DNA from: Erythrocercus mccallii
Lineage: Eukaryota; Chordata; Aves; Passeriformes; Dicruridae
NCBI GenBank assembly: GCA_013397435.1
Contig: VZRG01000377.1
Coordinates: forward strand, 124,001 to 188,000
Length of the DNA stretch: 64,000 nt
Direction: 5' to 3'
The position numbers were made by a program, and so were the translations under genes. The notes beneath the pieces were generated by a model that ran no database searches, was not told where the DNA came from, and saw only the letters and a list, made by a program, of their open reading frames with translations. Shown here piece by piece: positions 12,476 through 24,470 of this stretch (its first letter is position 1; the number at the start of each line of letters is the position of its first letter).

Positions 12476-14263
12476 GAAAGAACCACAGCTGGTAATTTGG
12501 AGCTTTGTGTTTGAACCTAGAGAGATTTTGCTTGTTCCAGTAGTAGGACCTCAGCTGCTGGTGCTGTAGACAGCACAGGATGGCAATATTGCTCTTAGGT
12601 AAAAACAAACTTTGAGGCATGTTGATAAAAGAAATCTTTTTTTGTTCTTCACAAAAAAAGAATAAACCACAAACTGAAAACATAAATTGATAAAATTCAA
12701 TCTGGAAAAGAAAGACCTGGGGGATCTAGTAATGCAGGCAGAAAATCTCTGGAGAGAATGTAATTGTTAATTCTCCATCACTTAAAATTGATGTCTGTTT
12801 TTAAATATCTTTCTAAATAAGTGCCAAAAACTTTCACCCTAGATGTAGAGGCTGAAGTTTTCTAACATGGGTCATGCAACAGCTCATAGTAGATGTTTCT
12901 AAAAAAGAGAAACCATTGACAATATGAAAAATAGTCATTTCCACATGACTAAAATCACTCTGCTTCCCTAAAATAATTGAATAATCAGTCCTTAAAGGGA
13001 AGAAAAAATCCAGTACAGTCAGTGTGTTATACAATTCAAGCTGTGACTGTAGGGTAACTGCTCCTAATTCAGAACCCCTCTGAACGTAGCACTGGTGATG
13101 ACTTTGCTTCTTTGTGACTCAAAAAAGCTTGTGGTGTTAACATAAGGCATTGCAACACCAAATCAACCTTAATTTCTACTTAGCTGGAGACTTTCAGCTT
13201 CTCTCCCTTAGAAAAGTTGCTCACAACTATAAGAGGAATGGAATGATTTTGGTTGTAAAAGACCCGTGGAGCCCAGTCCTGCCTTCTTACCTCTAGTTCA
13301 AAACTTGAACTTTGTGAAGTTCCATGGAACTTCAGAAGGTCAGAAGGTCAGTTCAACACTACATCAGATGTTTTCTTCAACAAGGAGGATGGCAAAGGAA
13401 CCAAGCCCTAATGCAATAACCTTGGTAATGGTGGTAGCACATCAGTTTTTTTCAACTTGTCCTTCATGAGATATCTCATGCTCGAGGTTTACCTTCCTAG
13501 GGAAGAACTTACCCTGTAAAAAAAAGACTTTTTTGCATCATTGTAGAGTCCTGAATTGTGGCAGTTACTCTATGTTGTTGTGAACTGTACAATTGTTTTG
13601 AAATCAAATTTAGTCACTGTTATTCCCTGCCTATTTTCTCAAGGAAGGATGCAACCAGCCTTGTCTGTGGTGTGTTTTGTGTCTTGGGTTTTCATCAAAT
13701 GGTTTTCATCAAGTGTGTCAACACCAGACTTTCAAGTTGGTTGTATGGACCCCAGACCTCAGCCTCAGGTCTGATGTTGAGTGCTGTGATCAAACTGTCT
13801 TTCTGTGAGAGGAGGAGAAAGGAAACTTTGGCCATCTTTGCCAGTCACTGATTTCTCAGTAGAATAAAAGAAATGTTTAGTGAAGGGACAGGTCACGACT
13901 TTTGCATCTGTGTGGACCAATGAACTCAAGGGCAAGACCTGCTCACTAGGAATAGCAAAGGAACAGCTGACTCTGCTCTGTCCTCACCCTACAATTACAT
14001 GGGGAGGGCAACACCAACCTACTGTTTAGCACTCAGTGGCCACAGCAGGGCCTTTTGCTTTTAGAACATATTGAACTTCTGAAAGGAACTAAAATAATTA
14101 AAAGCCCATTCTGTCCCAAACCTTCTTTTTTTGTCTTCTATGTGCAAAATTGAGAGTTCTCAGATATTTTTATCTGTTTGTGTATGAGAAAAGAATGTTT
14201 GTGGTATTTTTTTAGAATATAGTTTGAGACAGAAGGACAATTCTTGAGGAATACCAGAGTTAG

Positions 14264-14385
14264 TACATATGCGTACATATATGCTCACACAAGTGAGCAT
14301 GCATGCATGTATACATGGGAATATACATATATGTGATACACGTGATTATATTTACACATATGCACATTTTGTGTATATATATTCC
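14264..14385. repeat. Degenerate TA/CA/TG-rich alternating tract
   Basis: Imperfect purine-pyrimidine alternation such as tacatatgcgtacatatatg, gcatgcatgcatgtatac and gtgtatatatat. It looks like an eroded dinucleotide/tetranucleotide microsatellite with several short palindromes. Confidence 0.7.
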
Positions 14386-14882
14386 TGTGAAATCAAGTGA
14401 AATCTTAATTATGTTGAAGTTACATGATATTAAAATTTTTAATAGAATTTAATAATTCTGTCCACCAAATCAAATTGATCAAATTAATCTCTGCTTGCTT
14501 TCCAAGAAGTTAGTGCTGTACCTGTTCAGGGACTTGTGTGCAAATATTACAACCCATGCCCTTTAATGTAATTAGGGCTGTTCAGAAACCTTTTATTTAA
14601 ATCAGTTGGATTTACCTTCAAACCTGGATAAAGCTGCTCTGGATTTGCCTATTTCTTTACTAAATACCTTTGAAAACAAATTAATATCTGGCCTCTGAAC
14701 ACAGGATTGGACCTTCAAGTCAATCAAAGGCCTTTGAATATTTAATTTATTTTCATTTGATGCAAAGGAAGATGACACTTGTTCATTGAGGAACTCCCCA
14801 ATGCTTTTAACTCTAAATTCGTTTCCTCTGAAATTTTTACTGCTCCTTCCAGTCATATTATTTTTTATGGTTCATTTTACAG

Positions 14883-15017
14883 AGTATGTGGATACATGGC
14901 AACCCTTAAATGTGTCGTCTGTTCTCATGGATTCGTCCATCTCAAACTTTGAAGTTGTGCATGTTAGCAGAGACATATCCAATGACTTCTCCACTGCCAG
15001 AGGTTTTTGTCTATCTG
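14883..15017 (+). CDS. TG: TG exon e: start of last type-3A repeat
   Basis: 135 nt, acceptor ttcattttacag and donor gtaaga, phase 1 at both ends. It encodes about 45 residues including YVDTWQPLNVSSVLMDSSIS, then FEVVHVSRDIS and FSTARGFCLS. This matches the beginning of the last type-3A repeat. NVS is a possible N-glycosylation site. Confidence 0.95.
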
Positions 15018-15734
15018 GTAAGAAATGGTCATTCACGGCTTTATGGAAAATACTACTTGTGAACGTGGAAACCAAGAACAACTTTCCCACTTCTGACAGA
15101 GATACACTGATTTTACTTGTTTTTACAGACTATTCCAGTGTTTCCTGATCTGAGAGAGGGGTTCTGAAGTAGTTTAGCTAAAGAGAGGTGCAATAGATAT
15201 AAAATGCCACACAGTAATTAGGTAATTTTGACACCTCTTGAGGTGTGAGGGAGGGTTAACTGAGAGCTAGGAGGAAGCAGGGATTGAGCTGTAGTAACAG
15301 CAAAGAGAATTGCTTCAATCTACAGCCTGACTAGACATAAAAGAGGCCTTTAATTTCACATGACTGGGAAATCCCGAATGCCACAAAATGGTAGAAATAA
15401 GGGAAAGTTCCCATTTACTTACTGGGGACTGTTGGAATTCAGATGTTATCAGCACTTTACTAGATGATGTTTTTCTCCTTCTAAAACCTGTGATAATAGT
15501 TCTTTTGTTGCATTATTCCATTTAAAAACCAGTATAACCTTCTGTCCTTTGGCTATTTTGGAGAATGTTCTGCGCATTGGAGGACATTTATGTCCCATTA
15601 CCCTGAATTACATCATATCTTTGTTGCTTCACCTGCTGTAAAACCTTTCTTTTAAGAACAGTGTAACACTGTCATGAAAAATACTGCGAGAACACATTTT
15701 TACCTGCTATTTTTCTTCATGCTTCACCTCACAG
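15018..15734 (+). other. TG intron e-f (717 bp)
   Basis: Short intron in which I see nothing notable apart from the donor gtaaga and the acceptor cttcacctcacag. Confidence 0.85.
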
Positions 15735-15899
15735 CTTGTTCGAAGAACCAGTCATGTACAGTGGTTACACTGGAAATCCAGCCTTCAGCCATAAGGTGCA
15801 TTTTCTACCCTGATACACAGATGTGCACACATGGCCTGCAAGGGCACAGCTGCTGGGTCTTACTCAAAGAACCTGCTACCTATATCTACAGGAGACAAG
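15735..15899 (+). CDS. TG: TG exon f: end of last type-3A repeat
   Basis: 165 nt, acceptor cacctcacag and donor gtaaga, phase 1 at both ends. It encodes ACSKNQSC, the RCIFYPDTQMCTHGLQGHSC block and a terminal YIYRRQ. The five cysteines and the FYxDTQxCTHxLQG signature are diagnostic of thyroglobulin just before the ChEL domain. The open frame continues past the donor into the intron, but the splice site and phase fix the exon end. Confidence 0.96.
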
Positions 15900-17029
15900 G
15901 TAAGAACAGGCTAAAGCTGAGGAGGAAGGACATCAACTGTGGTGGGCTGTGCACAATTCTTGTGAATGGAGAACTGAGGAATTCCTCACCTCATAAAGCA
16001 ATATGGATGTCTCCTAGACACTTGTCCATGGCTCTTTCAGGGGAGTTACAGCCAAGATGATGAGAAAAATGTCCCTAGATACTGTTTTAAAAATGCATGA
16101 GATCATAGTGTTACCCTGTAGTGTTGAAGCAGGCATAAGAGAGGAAGTCTAGTTTATGACAAATATTTTGAAAGTGCAGAATAGTAAAACCAAATAGCAA
16201 CAGTAATGCAAGTCCAGCTCTTAGCTTTTCATCTGCAGAAGATGCTTTGATACGCTCTTCCTTTTAAGCTTGGAGAATAACACTAGGAGTGTTGAAAAGC
16301 CACTGTCAGTTGAAAGTATTAAGGACAATCTCTAGAGAAAACAGAAAAACCAAACAGATACTCGTGCTCCCTAAAAACGATGAAATAATATTCTAAAGAG
16401 GTAAAAATTGAGAGAAAAAGAAGTTGTGTAGATAGTGTAGATAAGTAAAAATTCTGTTGTTTGGTTACATACTTATTTGAAGGTGTAAGTTTTGTCGGGT
16501 TTATTCCCCTTGATTTTTAAGGAGACTGCTTTCTTTTTATGTAATACTAGTTATTTTATTTATTAAAGGGAATTAGAACCCAGGTAACAATAAGAGGGAA
16601 GGGAAGAAAATTTTCCTTTTCACTGAAATTCTTTGAAGTCAATGGGAACTTTCTAGGTTGAAACTCAATGAAAGACAAAGCAGTTTATCATTGCCAAGTA
16701 AAATAAAATCACAAACCGAGACATAAAAGTAGACTTGTGTGTTTATTGTTTGTTACAGGTTTGGTTTTAGTTTCATGACTTTGAATTTTGTTCCTTCCTA
16801 TCAAATACATTGTTTTAGGAGAAAAATAGCAGGAGGTGTCACTTAGCTGTGTTTTAATGAACTATTTTAGAGGGAAAGAGTAACAGTAAACAGTAAATTG
16901 ATCTATGTTTCATTTAAAGAACTGGACACTTAACAGCTTAAAACTATGGGAAATGGGACTAATTTTCATTTCTGAAATGGTCCCAACTTGAAAAAACAAA
17001 TTCTTTTTCCTCTGCTTCCCCTCTGACAG
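15900..17029 (+). other. TG intron f-g
   Basis: 1.1 kb AT-rich intron with no recognisable content. The acceptor is cttcccctctgacag. Confidence 0.8.
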
Positions 17030-17252
17030 ATTTGCTCCTGCCCATTGCTGAATTGGATTCAAGCCCAACAGTGTACATCCCATCCCACGGAAATCTGATG
17101 GGCAAATCCCAGGTGATCCAGGTTGGCTCAGAGTGGAGAAGCATCCGGCAGTTCCTGGGGATCCCTTATGCTGCCCCTCCCCTCGGAGAGAGGCGCTTCA
17201 GCCCCCCAGAGCCCTTTGCTTGGGAGGAGACCTGGAATGCCACAGTGGCTCG
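17030..17252 (+). CDS. TG: TG exon g: start of ChEL domain
   Basis: 223 nt, acceptor cctctgacag and donor gtaaga. It enters in phase 1 and leaves after two bases (CG) of an Arg codon. It encodes the first strands of the cholinesterase-like domain. GKSQVIQVG is followed by RQFLGIPYAAPPLGERRF and a segment ending WNATVAR. The FLGIPYAxPPxGxxRF motif is the classic N-terminal signature of the carboxylesterase/cholinesterase fold. NAT is a possible glycosylation site. Confidence 0.97.
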
Positions 17253-19626
17253 GTAAGAAACCCCCATGGGCACCTGCAAGAGTCCAGCTAGGGGTGTGGA
17301 AGCTGCTGGAGGGGTGACAACAATATTCATGAACTACAGAGTACAGATAGATACAAGTCTGAGACTCTGGTTAGCAAACAGAATAATTTCTCTGTCTATA
17401 TGTTAAAGCATGCAAGCACCTCAAGAGAAAAGGAAAATTCACTCCATTGCCTTGAATCTCTGCATAACGCCCCACCAGCTGTCTGCTGTCAGTCCATTTT
17501 CATTCTGAATAGTATTTATACAGGTATTTATTATATTTATACAAATATGTTTTGCTCCTGCTGAGCCATAAATTTGTACATATTTAATCCAAGAGGGGCA
17601 CTTAAACACTGATGTAACTGGAAGCTGTGGGCCTCATACAGAAATTCTCTGCCTAGTAGTGTCCAAGAGGTCAGGCTGAAGGGCCCAGAAAATCAATCTC
17701 TTCTGTCCAAAATCTATGAAAAGACAAATATTTGGGGAGTTGAAAGTGTATTTGGCCTTTAGTGATCCCAAAGGATGCACCTGAGCTGTGAGATGTGAAG
17801 CCACAGCCCCGAGTACGTTGCAGGGATCTGGTGGGATGTGACTTTGTTTCCTCAGGTGTACAGTGGTGTTAGTTTGGCACACACGGCACCAGCTCTTGGT
17901 GTCTGAGCCACAGTGTGGTGTCCTGTAGGGCTTAGTTGGACCCACCTGCCTTTGTGACCTCCCCTTGAAGACCTGGGGTTTCAATGAGCAGCCTGGCTGA
18001 GACTTTCAAAACAATTTGGGGACCTTTGTCAATCTGTTCCTGTCTTTTGAATCCACAGTGCTTGCTTAGTCCAATGAAGAATTTGGCCATTGTCTTCTAT
18101 ATTAATTTAAGGTTGAAAAACCCAATTATTCGAGTTTACACTTGGGGGATTGGAGAGACCTCACTTTATGTATAGAAATTGTTTATTTTTTTAGGATTCT
18201 ATATATTCTATGTTGATGTTGTTAAATATTTATATAGAAGAAATTCACATTAGCATAGTGCCATTACTTATGGAAGAGAAATATTTATTTATCAGCTTGG
18301 ACTTGATAAAAGACTTAAAAAAACTTTAAAAACCCAACCCAAACCAATCCAACCAAAACCATCAGCCAGCTATTGGAGTCTCCAGCTCCTGGAAGTGCTG
18401 TGGACTTGCTTCAGCAGGTGGCAGCCTTTCTCCTGGGAGCTGGAGAAAAAAAGCTGCAATCCCTGCTGCCCTTGGAAAGCTGTATGATCAATAGTGTAAT
18501 ACCTATTGTCCTGGCAGGTTTCCTACCTGGAAATTTGTATTTTTGCTGCCAAAAATGGCTTTAGCAGTTTATTGTTTTGGAGATATGTGCTTCACTATGT
18601 CAGTGTGAAAGTTGTTGAGTGACATCACCATCCTAGGAATCTCTCCCTTATGGAAAAAAAAAGTAGAATTCCATTAAGTCTGGTCCTTTTCCTTGTAGTA
18701 TTCTAATAATTTCTTCACATCTTTAGGACAAATTTTTACAAGGGCTTTAAAACTGAAAATTTTAAATAATTCTCTGAGCTATTGCAATATTTTCCAAAGC
18801 CTTTTTTGACTTCTTCACTAATAAATTGTGAGTTTTTTCTATGACTCATTGCGTGGAATGGATGAAGCTGTGAAATTGAAGGAACTGGCTTCAAAATAGG
18901 TTATCACTGGAGAGCAAAAATCATCCACTTGATTCAAGCTTGATATGCTTGAGCAGATGAATCTCATTTAGATGATGTCCAGAAAACAATTTTCTCTACG
19001 TTGTTGGCTGCTGAATTCTTATTGGAAGGGTACTTTTAACATTTATTGACTCTGTTAATGGCCTACTATGATGCTTAGAACAAAGGGATTTCAAAAATGT
19101 ATTAAAATTTTGAAGTTATCAAATTTTCCCACAGACCATTAGAAATTGAATTAAACAGAATGAAATCTAGCCCACAGACCACTAGGAAATAAATCAAAAT
19201 GTACATAGCCCACAGATTATTAGAAATTCAAATAAATAACTAGCATTTCAGCAAAAGAGTGAATTTTATAGGTGTGCAAGGGAGACTGTGCCTGTGAGCC
19301 CTGGTCCCTTTACAACTGGTGCTAATTTTGTGTAGTTTATGTAAAGTGTGGGGGTTTTGAAAGCATAGTTTCAAGTTTTAAGCTTTTTGAAATGAGGCAG
19401 GATTTCTGAAGAGGGGTTCTAAGCACACAAATGCAATACATTATGTGCATGTATACATACCAACATAGCTGTTGCTAACTTATAGGTAGGCACAGTTCTA
19501 AATGAGATCAAGATTAACAGATTTAAAGATTTTATTAATCTAATACATCAAAATACAAGGAAGTAGCAGCAGTGGAAGAAGTGTACAAGCCTTTTTTATT
19601 GTAACTTTCTCAATCTGTGTGTTTAG
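17253..19626 (+). other. TG intron g-h
   Basis: 2.4 kb AT-rich intron. It contains an A/C-rich low-complexity stretch near 18318-18362 and a three-unit degenerate tandem repeat at 19128-19243 (separate entry). No gene is recognised. Confidence 0.75.
19128..19243 (+). repeat. Three diverged tandem units of 35-43 bp
   Basis: Units begin with cccacaga at 19128, 19171 and 19209. Each continues with a variant of 'ccattagaaattgaattaaa' (ccactaggaaataaatca; ttattagaaattcaaataaa). The period shrinks from 43 to 38 to about 35 bp through small deletions. This is a local minisatellite-like duplication. Confidence 0.75.
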
Positions 19627-19720
19627 GGCAGCATGTTGGCAGCCAGGAGATGGAGAGGCCCCATCACAGTCAGTCAGTGAAGACTGTCTGTATCTGCACA
19701 TCTTTGTTCCTGCCACCACT
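19627..19720 (+). CDS. TG: TG exon h: ChEL domain, first disulfide loop
   Basis: 94 nt, acceptor gtgtgtttag and donor gtaagt. The first base completes the Arg codon of exon g, and the exon ends in phase 0. It encodes AACWQPGDGEAPSQSVSEDC followed by LYLHIFVPATT. The CWQ...SEDCLYLN/HxFxP signature is the second hallmark of cholinesterase-fold proteins, and the two cysteines form the conserved small loop in the family. Confidence 0.97.
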
Positions 19721-22700
19721 GTAAGTAAGAGATGTAATTAAAATCGAATTTTTTTGTAGCTGAGGATTGCCTCTTTCCAGAATGCTTTTAATTGGCATGA
19801 ATGGCTGTGTCTCCTGTGTTGTTCACAAAGCCTGCAAAGTTAAATTAGGCACTCTGGTGTCTTCACTGGTACAAGAGTATTCCCTACAGGTTTTGTGTGA
19901 GCAGTGTGGGGTGACTAGGAGGACAGCATACTAAAAAGCTAGAAATAAGAGAGAGACAGAGAGGGAAACAACACACGAGAAGAAGGTGGCAGCAAAGGAG
20001 GAGAAATTAAGGACAGAGATGTCAGTGTTCTGGCAAGCAGACCATCTGTCCAGGAGACAATAATGCAATACAATACATAAACATTTACCACCAGACAGGG
20101 AGCTGCTGATGGTTTTCTTTCACCCTCATCTTTACTGTTCCCCTGTTGACATCTGTGGGAGGTCTTCTGGGAAATGAGAGTGGCAAGCAATGCTAAATTT
20201 GTGGCCATCTCACACAGCTTAAAAATAGATGTTTCAAAAGTGACTGGGCCACTGGAACAATATGAGGAATTGTTGTTTGAAAGTTCTTGAATTTCTCATT
20301 CTAAACAGATACAAAAGAAAGCTGCAGGTTAAAGCCAAGCTAAAATGATTGGCCAACCCCTGGAGGGCTGGGAATGAAGATGCTGAATCACATGTGAATC
20401 CCATTGAAGAGTGGGCCAAGGGACAGGAACTTTTTCTTTCCACAGTACTGTCAATTTTCAGAAGGTGATGGTAGCTGTAATAGAAATTTATGAGTTCTGT
20501 CATACTGTCTGGAAAGAGCTGGTTTAGCAATCTGACAGCAGCACAGAGTGTCCCTTGCAGGCCCATTTTAATCATCAGAGAGATCAGCAGTCTGTCTCCC
20601 TGCAGCATGAGTCTGTCATTTTGCCTTGAGTGCAGTCACCTCTTATTGAAAGCATCAGGTCACTGTCCCAGGCAGTTTGCCATCTATGCTTAAGAGCTGC
20701 TTTCAAGACAGTTCATTTGAAAGCACTGTATTTTCTAACAGACTAAATAGGTTTGTCTCTTCTCCTTGTCAATCCTGTGAACTGAACCTCTCCTGTCTTT
20801 TGTAGATGTGTAAGGTAGAAGTAGGTCTGATCAAGAAAATCAGTTTCACATGCACAAGTCTAGTTCAGGAGAGAACTAAAATTTCTGCTTTTTGCAGAAG
20901 TAACTGGGAACAGAAGGCATTGCATTTTCCTGTCTCTTTTTGTGGCAAGCTCTATTTTTTACTCACATGCAGAGAGATAGTTATATATTTTCAGCATGTG
21001 GAAAGTTAAATTAGCTAGTAAACATGGAATATAAAATCTCCCAGAGAGCAGCAAATGCAGAGGTCATTCAGGAGCATTTTGAGCCTCAAAAAGAGCACAG
21101 TGCAGGGACTGCTGCCTGTCACCAAAGGACTCTCAAAGTGTCAAGCAGTGAAGAAGGTGAATGACATAATTTTGCTTCCATAGCTATGTGTACCACAGTT
21201 AAACTGGCACTTCTGACTTTTTTCCACCTATAATCATCACCACCTGTCACACTAGCTCAGCAAAGCTGTGCTTTGCCTTTATTTAGAAAGGGTTCAATTG
21301 TAAGATCAAGACATAGAAATCTCCATTAAATAGGAATAGAAACCCTCTCTCTTCTTACTCCGTTTCCTGCACATTCCCATCCTTAGTGTATCATCCCCAT
21401 TGCACGCAATTCTTTACAGAGCAATATTGTACAGTAGTAAAAGCACTGAAGGTTGCCTGTCTTGGTCAAGTTTAGATCTATGCCTGTCAAGTAGTTTATC
21501 AAGTGTTTTACAGAAGGATGAGCAGGGAGGTTCTACCAGATGGCCCCAACAGTGTTCCCTTCCAAAGTTAACCATTCTGTCATTCGGTGATGGAGATGAT
21601 GCTTGTGAATATTATGAAGCTTCTCAGACTTTCAGCTGACTTGTCCTTGTGGCTGCTGAACTTCATTACCCCATTAGGGTTTGCACATGGGACCTAAGCC
21701 CCTGCAGTCATGAGACCATGATGGAGCTGCTGGGCTTCCCATTGCTTGGTGCAGAAAAAGAAATGGGAATGCTACATCCAGACACTTGGCTGTGTGCACA
21801 GTCCCAGTGATAAACCTGCCCCCAAATTACTTCATATCTGTTGCAGCTGTTGTAAATGGCTTTGGTTTGCCATTTCCAAATTTTACTTCCCTTTTTTGCC
21901 CTTCTTAAACTTTTTATTCTTTAAAGTCACTCAGAATAATGTAATATGCAATTTACAGGGCAGCTGGAGGTCATGGTGCTATGGAGACTGTGGATGTGTG
22001 GGAAATGCTTAGTATGAGCGCCAGGCTTAACCATGCTGAGCTGAGGGGGTGGAGCAGGCTCAATATTATTGTTAATACCATTTCAGCTGACACAACTTGA
22101 TGTGGTTGTGTTTCAGAAAGAATTTCCACGTGAAAACAGACGATTTCATTTTTTTTCTTCACCCCCCTCTCTCTCTGTGTTGCATGCAGTGCAGAAATAG
22201 GAACCAGGGACAAGGCAATACAAGTTAGGCAGTTTCAATTCAAGAGAAGTTCATGAGCAAAAACAATTCTCTGTTTTCTTGGCAACGTTGTTATGTTCAC
22301 AAGAAGCCCCTGAACTGATTCATCAGAGAGATAAGTGAGGAGTGCACACAATTGTGTGCAAATTAGGGGCAGTTGAGGGTGGTTTGCCTGCTAACCTGTA
22401 ATTTTGCAGGATGCTGCAGCCATCACTGCTCTGCTGCTTCTCCCATACAGCCATTTGTATTTTTTCTGGAGACATTCTTTGCCAGAACAGATGGGACTGC
22501 TGTGTTTAGCTAAGCTCCATCCAGAAAATAACAGCAACAGAGCCCATTGCCCTCTAGGTGCAGCGAAAACCAACCCCAGATGTACTTTGATGCTGCTACA
22601 GGAAAGAAAAAAAAAAAAAAGGAAAAAACCAAATCAACCTCCCCCCTTATGTTCACTGAAGGATGTTTCTTTTGAGTGTCTGTAACCTGCTGGTGAGTGC

Positions 22701-23560
22701 TGAGGTGTCCTGGGGCTGTTCTGCCTTTTTCTTGTTCATGCAGCAGCAGCCTGGCTGCAGCCCTGCTGTGCGTGCAGAGAGACTCCATACCTGGTGCTGC
22801 TTTGGGAAAAAGCTTCTGTTTCTGTGCAAAATCAGGTGGCTCTGCCAGGAGTTTTAATATGGTTGCAAGTTGGGTCTCTTTGCCATCTCAGGAATCCTGT
22901 TGGGCTCTTTTGGGGCAGAGTCCATTGGTGATTTGTGAGATGTGAGTCTCTCCTCTACAGAGACAAAGTCCTCTCTGCAGGATCCCTCTATGTATCTGGT
23001 AGGGGAAAATTTCCATGGGGACTGAAGGAGCATGGAGTGTTATCAACATCAACGGACATTTTGGACACTAGGCAGTGTTTGAGTGCTGAAGACTTGAGAG
23101 CAGGAAGCAGCTGTGCACAGCTGTGAGTCTTACTCAAGATGGAGCAACCCAACAGACCTTTTCCTTCTCCTGTTTCCCACTTGTTTGAACTTTTTCTTCA
23201 CATTTGTGTAAAGCAGATGTGCTCTAGTAAAGATAAGCACACCACATGTTTAGTGGTCAAGGCAGCAGGAGCTGGCCTAGAGGAGATTTTGGCTGGGAAT
23301 ACAGTGGTGCTGTTAGATCTACTTTATACTGGAGATAGTGCCCTCTTTATGATATACAGGTCATGGCAGACAATTTGTTGAAAACTGTGGACAACACTCT
23401 TTAAATTCCAGACAGATTGGCAGATATTCCTCTTTATGGTCACTCTTAAAGAACGATAAATGGCTTAGATAATGTTTGCGAGGAAGCTGCTTGTGTTCTC
23501 ATCAGTGACCTAACAAAGCAGTTGGCAACAGGAATAATAATCTAGTTGTTGTCATGGCAG
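19721..23560 (+). other. TG intron h-i
   Basis: 3.8 kb intron containing a 14-A run at 22607-22620 and a short CT-rich run near 22162-22177. I recognise no gene or transposon. Confidence 0.7.
22607..22620 (+). repeat. Poly-A tract
   Basis: Run of 14 A within an A-rich stretch (about 22604-22628). No retroposon body is recognisable upstream, so I call it only a homopolymer. Confidence 0.8.
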
Positions 23561-23720
23561 GTCAAAAACATGTCAGTGTTGCTGTTCTTCCACAATGGAG
23601 GGAGTTACAATGCTGAGGAGGGAAAGACAACCCTGGATGGATCATACCTGGCCGCTGTCGGTAACGCCATCGTCGTGATGGCAAACTACCGGGTCGGTGT
23701 CTTTGGCTTCCTGAGCACTG
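23561..23720 (+). CDS. TG: TG exon i: ChEL core with oxyanion-region strand
   Basis: 160 nt, acceptor gtcatggcag and donor gtaagt. It enters in phase 0 and leaves in phase 1. It encodes VKNMSVLLFFHNGGSYNAEE, then DGSYLAAVGNAIVVMANYRV and GVFGFLSTG. In active esterases this region carries the HGG oxyanion-hole motif. Here the corresponding stretch reads FFHNGGS, as expected for the catalytically silent thyroglobulin branch. The NYRVGVFGFL strand is highly conserved. NMS is a possible N-glycosylation site. Confidence 0.97.
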
Positions 23721-23796
23721 GTAAGTCATGGATTTCCAGAGCAAACACAGTTATGCATTCTGTAACTCTTCTGTTTCTGATTTTTATTTTTTCAAG

Positions 23797-24470
23797 AGTC
23801 TTGGTTTAGGATAGGTGTCTGCCAGGGAAAGCCAGAGCCTCCCTTGGAATGGAAAATGTAAATCCCTTCCCTCCAAATTATTATAATTTTGAAATTAAAG
23901 GGCTTTCAGGCAAAGATGTCAGAATAGGAATAACAGTTCTTTACTAGGAATATTAAAAATAAGAATGTAGTAGTACAAAAAAGCAAACAAACTAAAAAAG
24001 GAAACATTGACAGAGTCAGATTACAACCTGACACCCTGTTGGTCAGGGTTTTGGTAGCAGTCCAATTAAGTCCTCCTGGAGTGACAGATATGGTTCTGTT
24101 GAAACAGAGATGATCCTGTAGAAGGGTGTAGTTTTCCTCTAAAGGTCCAGTGGTGGTGAGGTGGGTCTGGTTTCCCTCTGGGAACCCAGTGGAAACAGAC
24201 TGTCCTGGTGTTCTGATTCTCAGATTTTATCCAGGTAGGAATGCTTGGCTCCTCCCACTAGGTGAAGCATCTCACAATGGGATGATGTCATTTTATCAGT
24301 CATGCAGTGAGCCTTGATGGCCCATTAACAGAAGGCACCTGCCCCCTCCCGCCCAGAGTTATGAGGAATAGGTCATAGAAGAGATAAAGAAAAACACCTC
24401 TCCAAACGGTTTCAACAGATGGCAATAGAATACATACTTTTGATTACATCTTGCATTACAACCCAAGACA
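23797..24470 (-). mobile_element. Solo endogenous-retrovirus LTR (songbird ERVL-like)
   Basis: The two ends are inverted repeats: the right end reads ...acccaagaca and the left end agtcttggtt..., so on the minus strand the element opens TGTCTTGGGT. It is flanked by the 4-mer caag at 23793-23796 and again at 24471-24474, a candidate target-site duplication. On the minus strand an AGTAAA hexamer (23940-23945) lies in the 3' part, in the position expected of a degenerate polyadenylation signal. No internal retroviral genes adjoin it, so it is a solo LTR left by recombination. The general sequence resembles a common passerine LTR as I remember it, and the exact family name needs a repeat library. 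Confidence 0.68.

Larger units (their letters stand above)
5929..14882 (+). other. TG intron d-e (9 kb)
   Basis: Large AT-rich intron. Inside it are an A/C-rich simple stretch just after the donor (about 5950-6000), a MIR-like SINE relic near 12372-12475 and an alternating purine/pyrimidine tract at 14264-14385, all listed separately. Numerous short ORFs show no recognisable similarity. No other gene is seen. Confidence 0.7.

Noticed and set aside
12300..12683. 127-codon minus ORF
   Set aside because: It overlaps the MIR-like relic and has no recognisable similarity or gene structure.
15674..16060. 128-codon ORF starting with a hydrophobic leader-like stretch
   Set aside because: The hydrophobic start is intron read as protein. 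Only 15735-15899 is exon, fixed by splice sites and TG similarity.
22561..22628. Poly-A tract as the tail of a processed pseudogene
   Set aside because: No gene-like sequence or target-site duplication could be seen upstream of the A-run.
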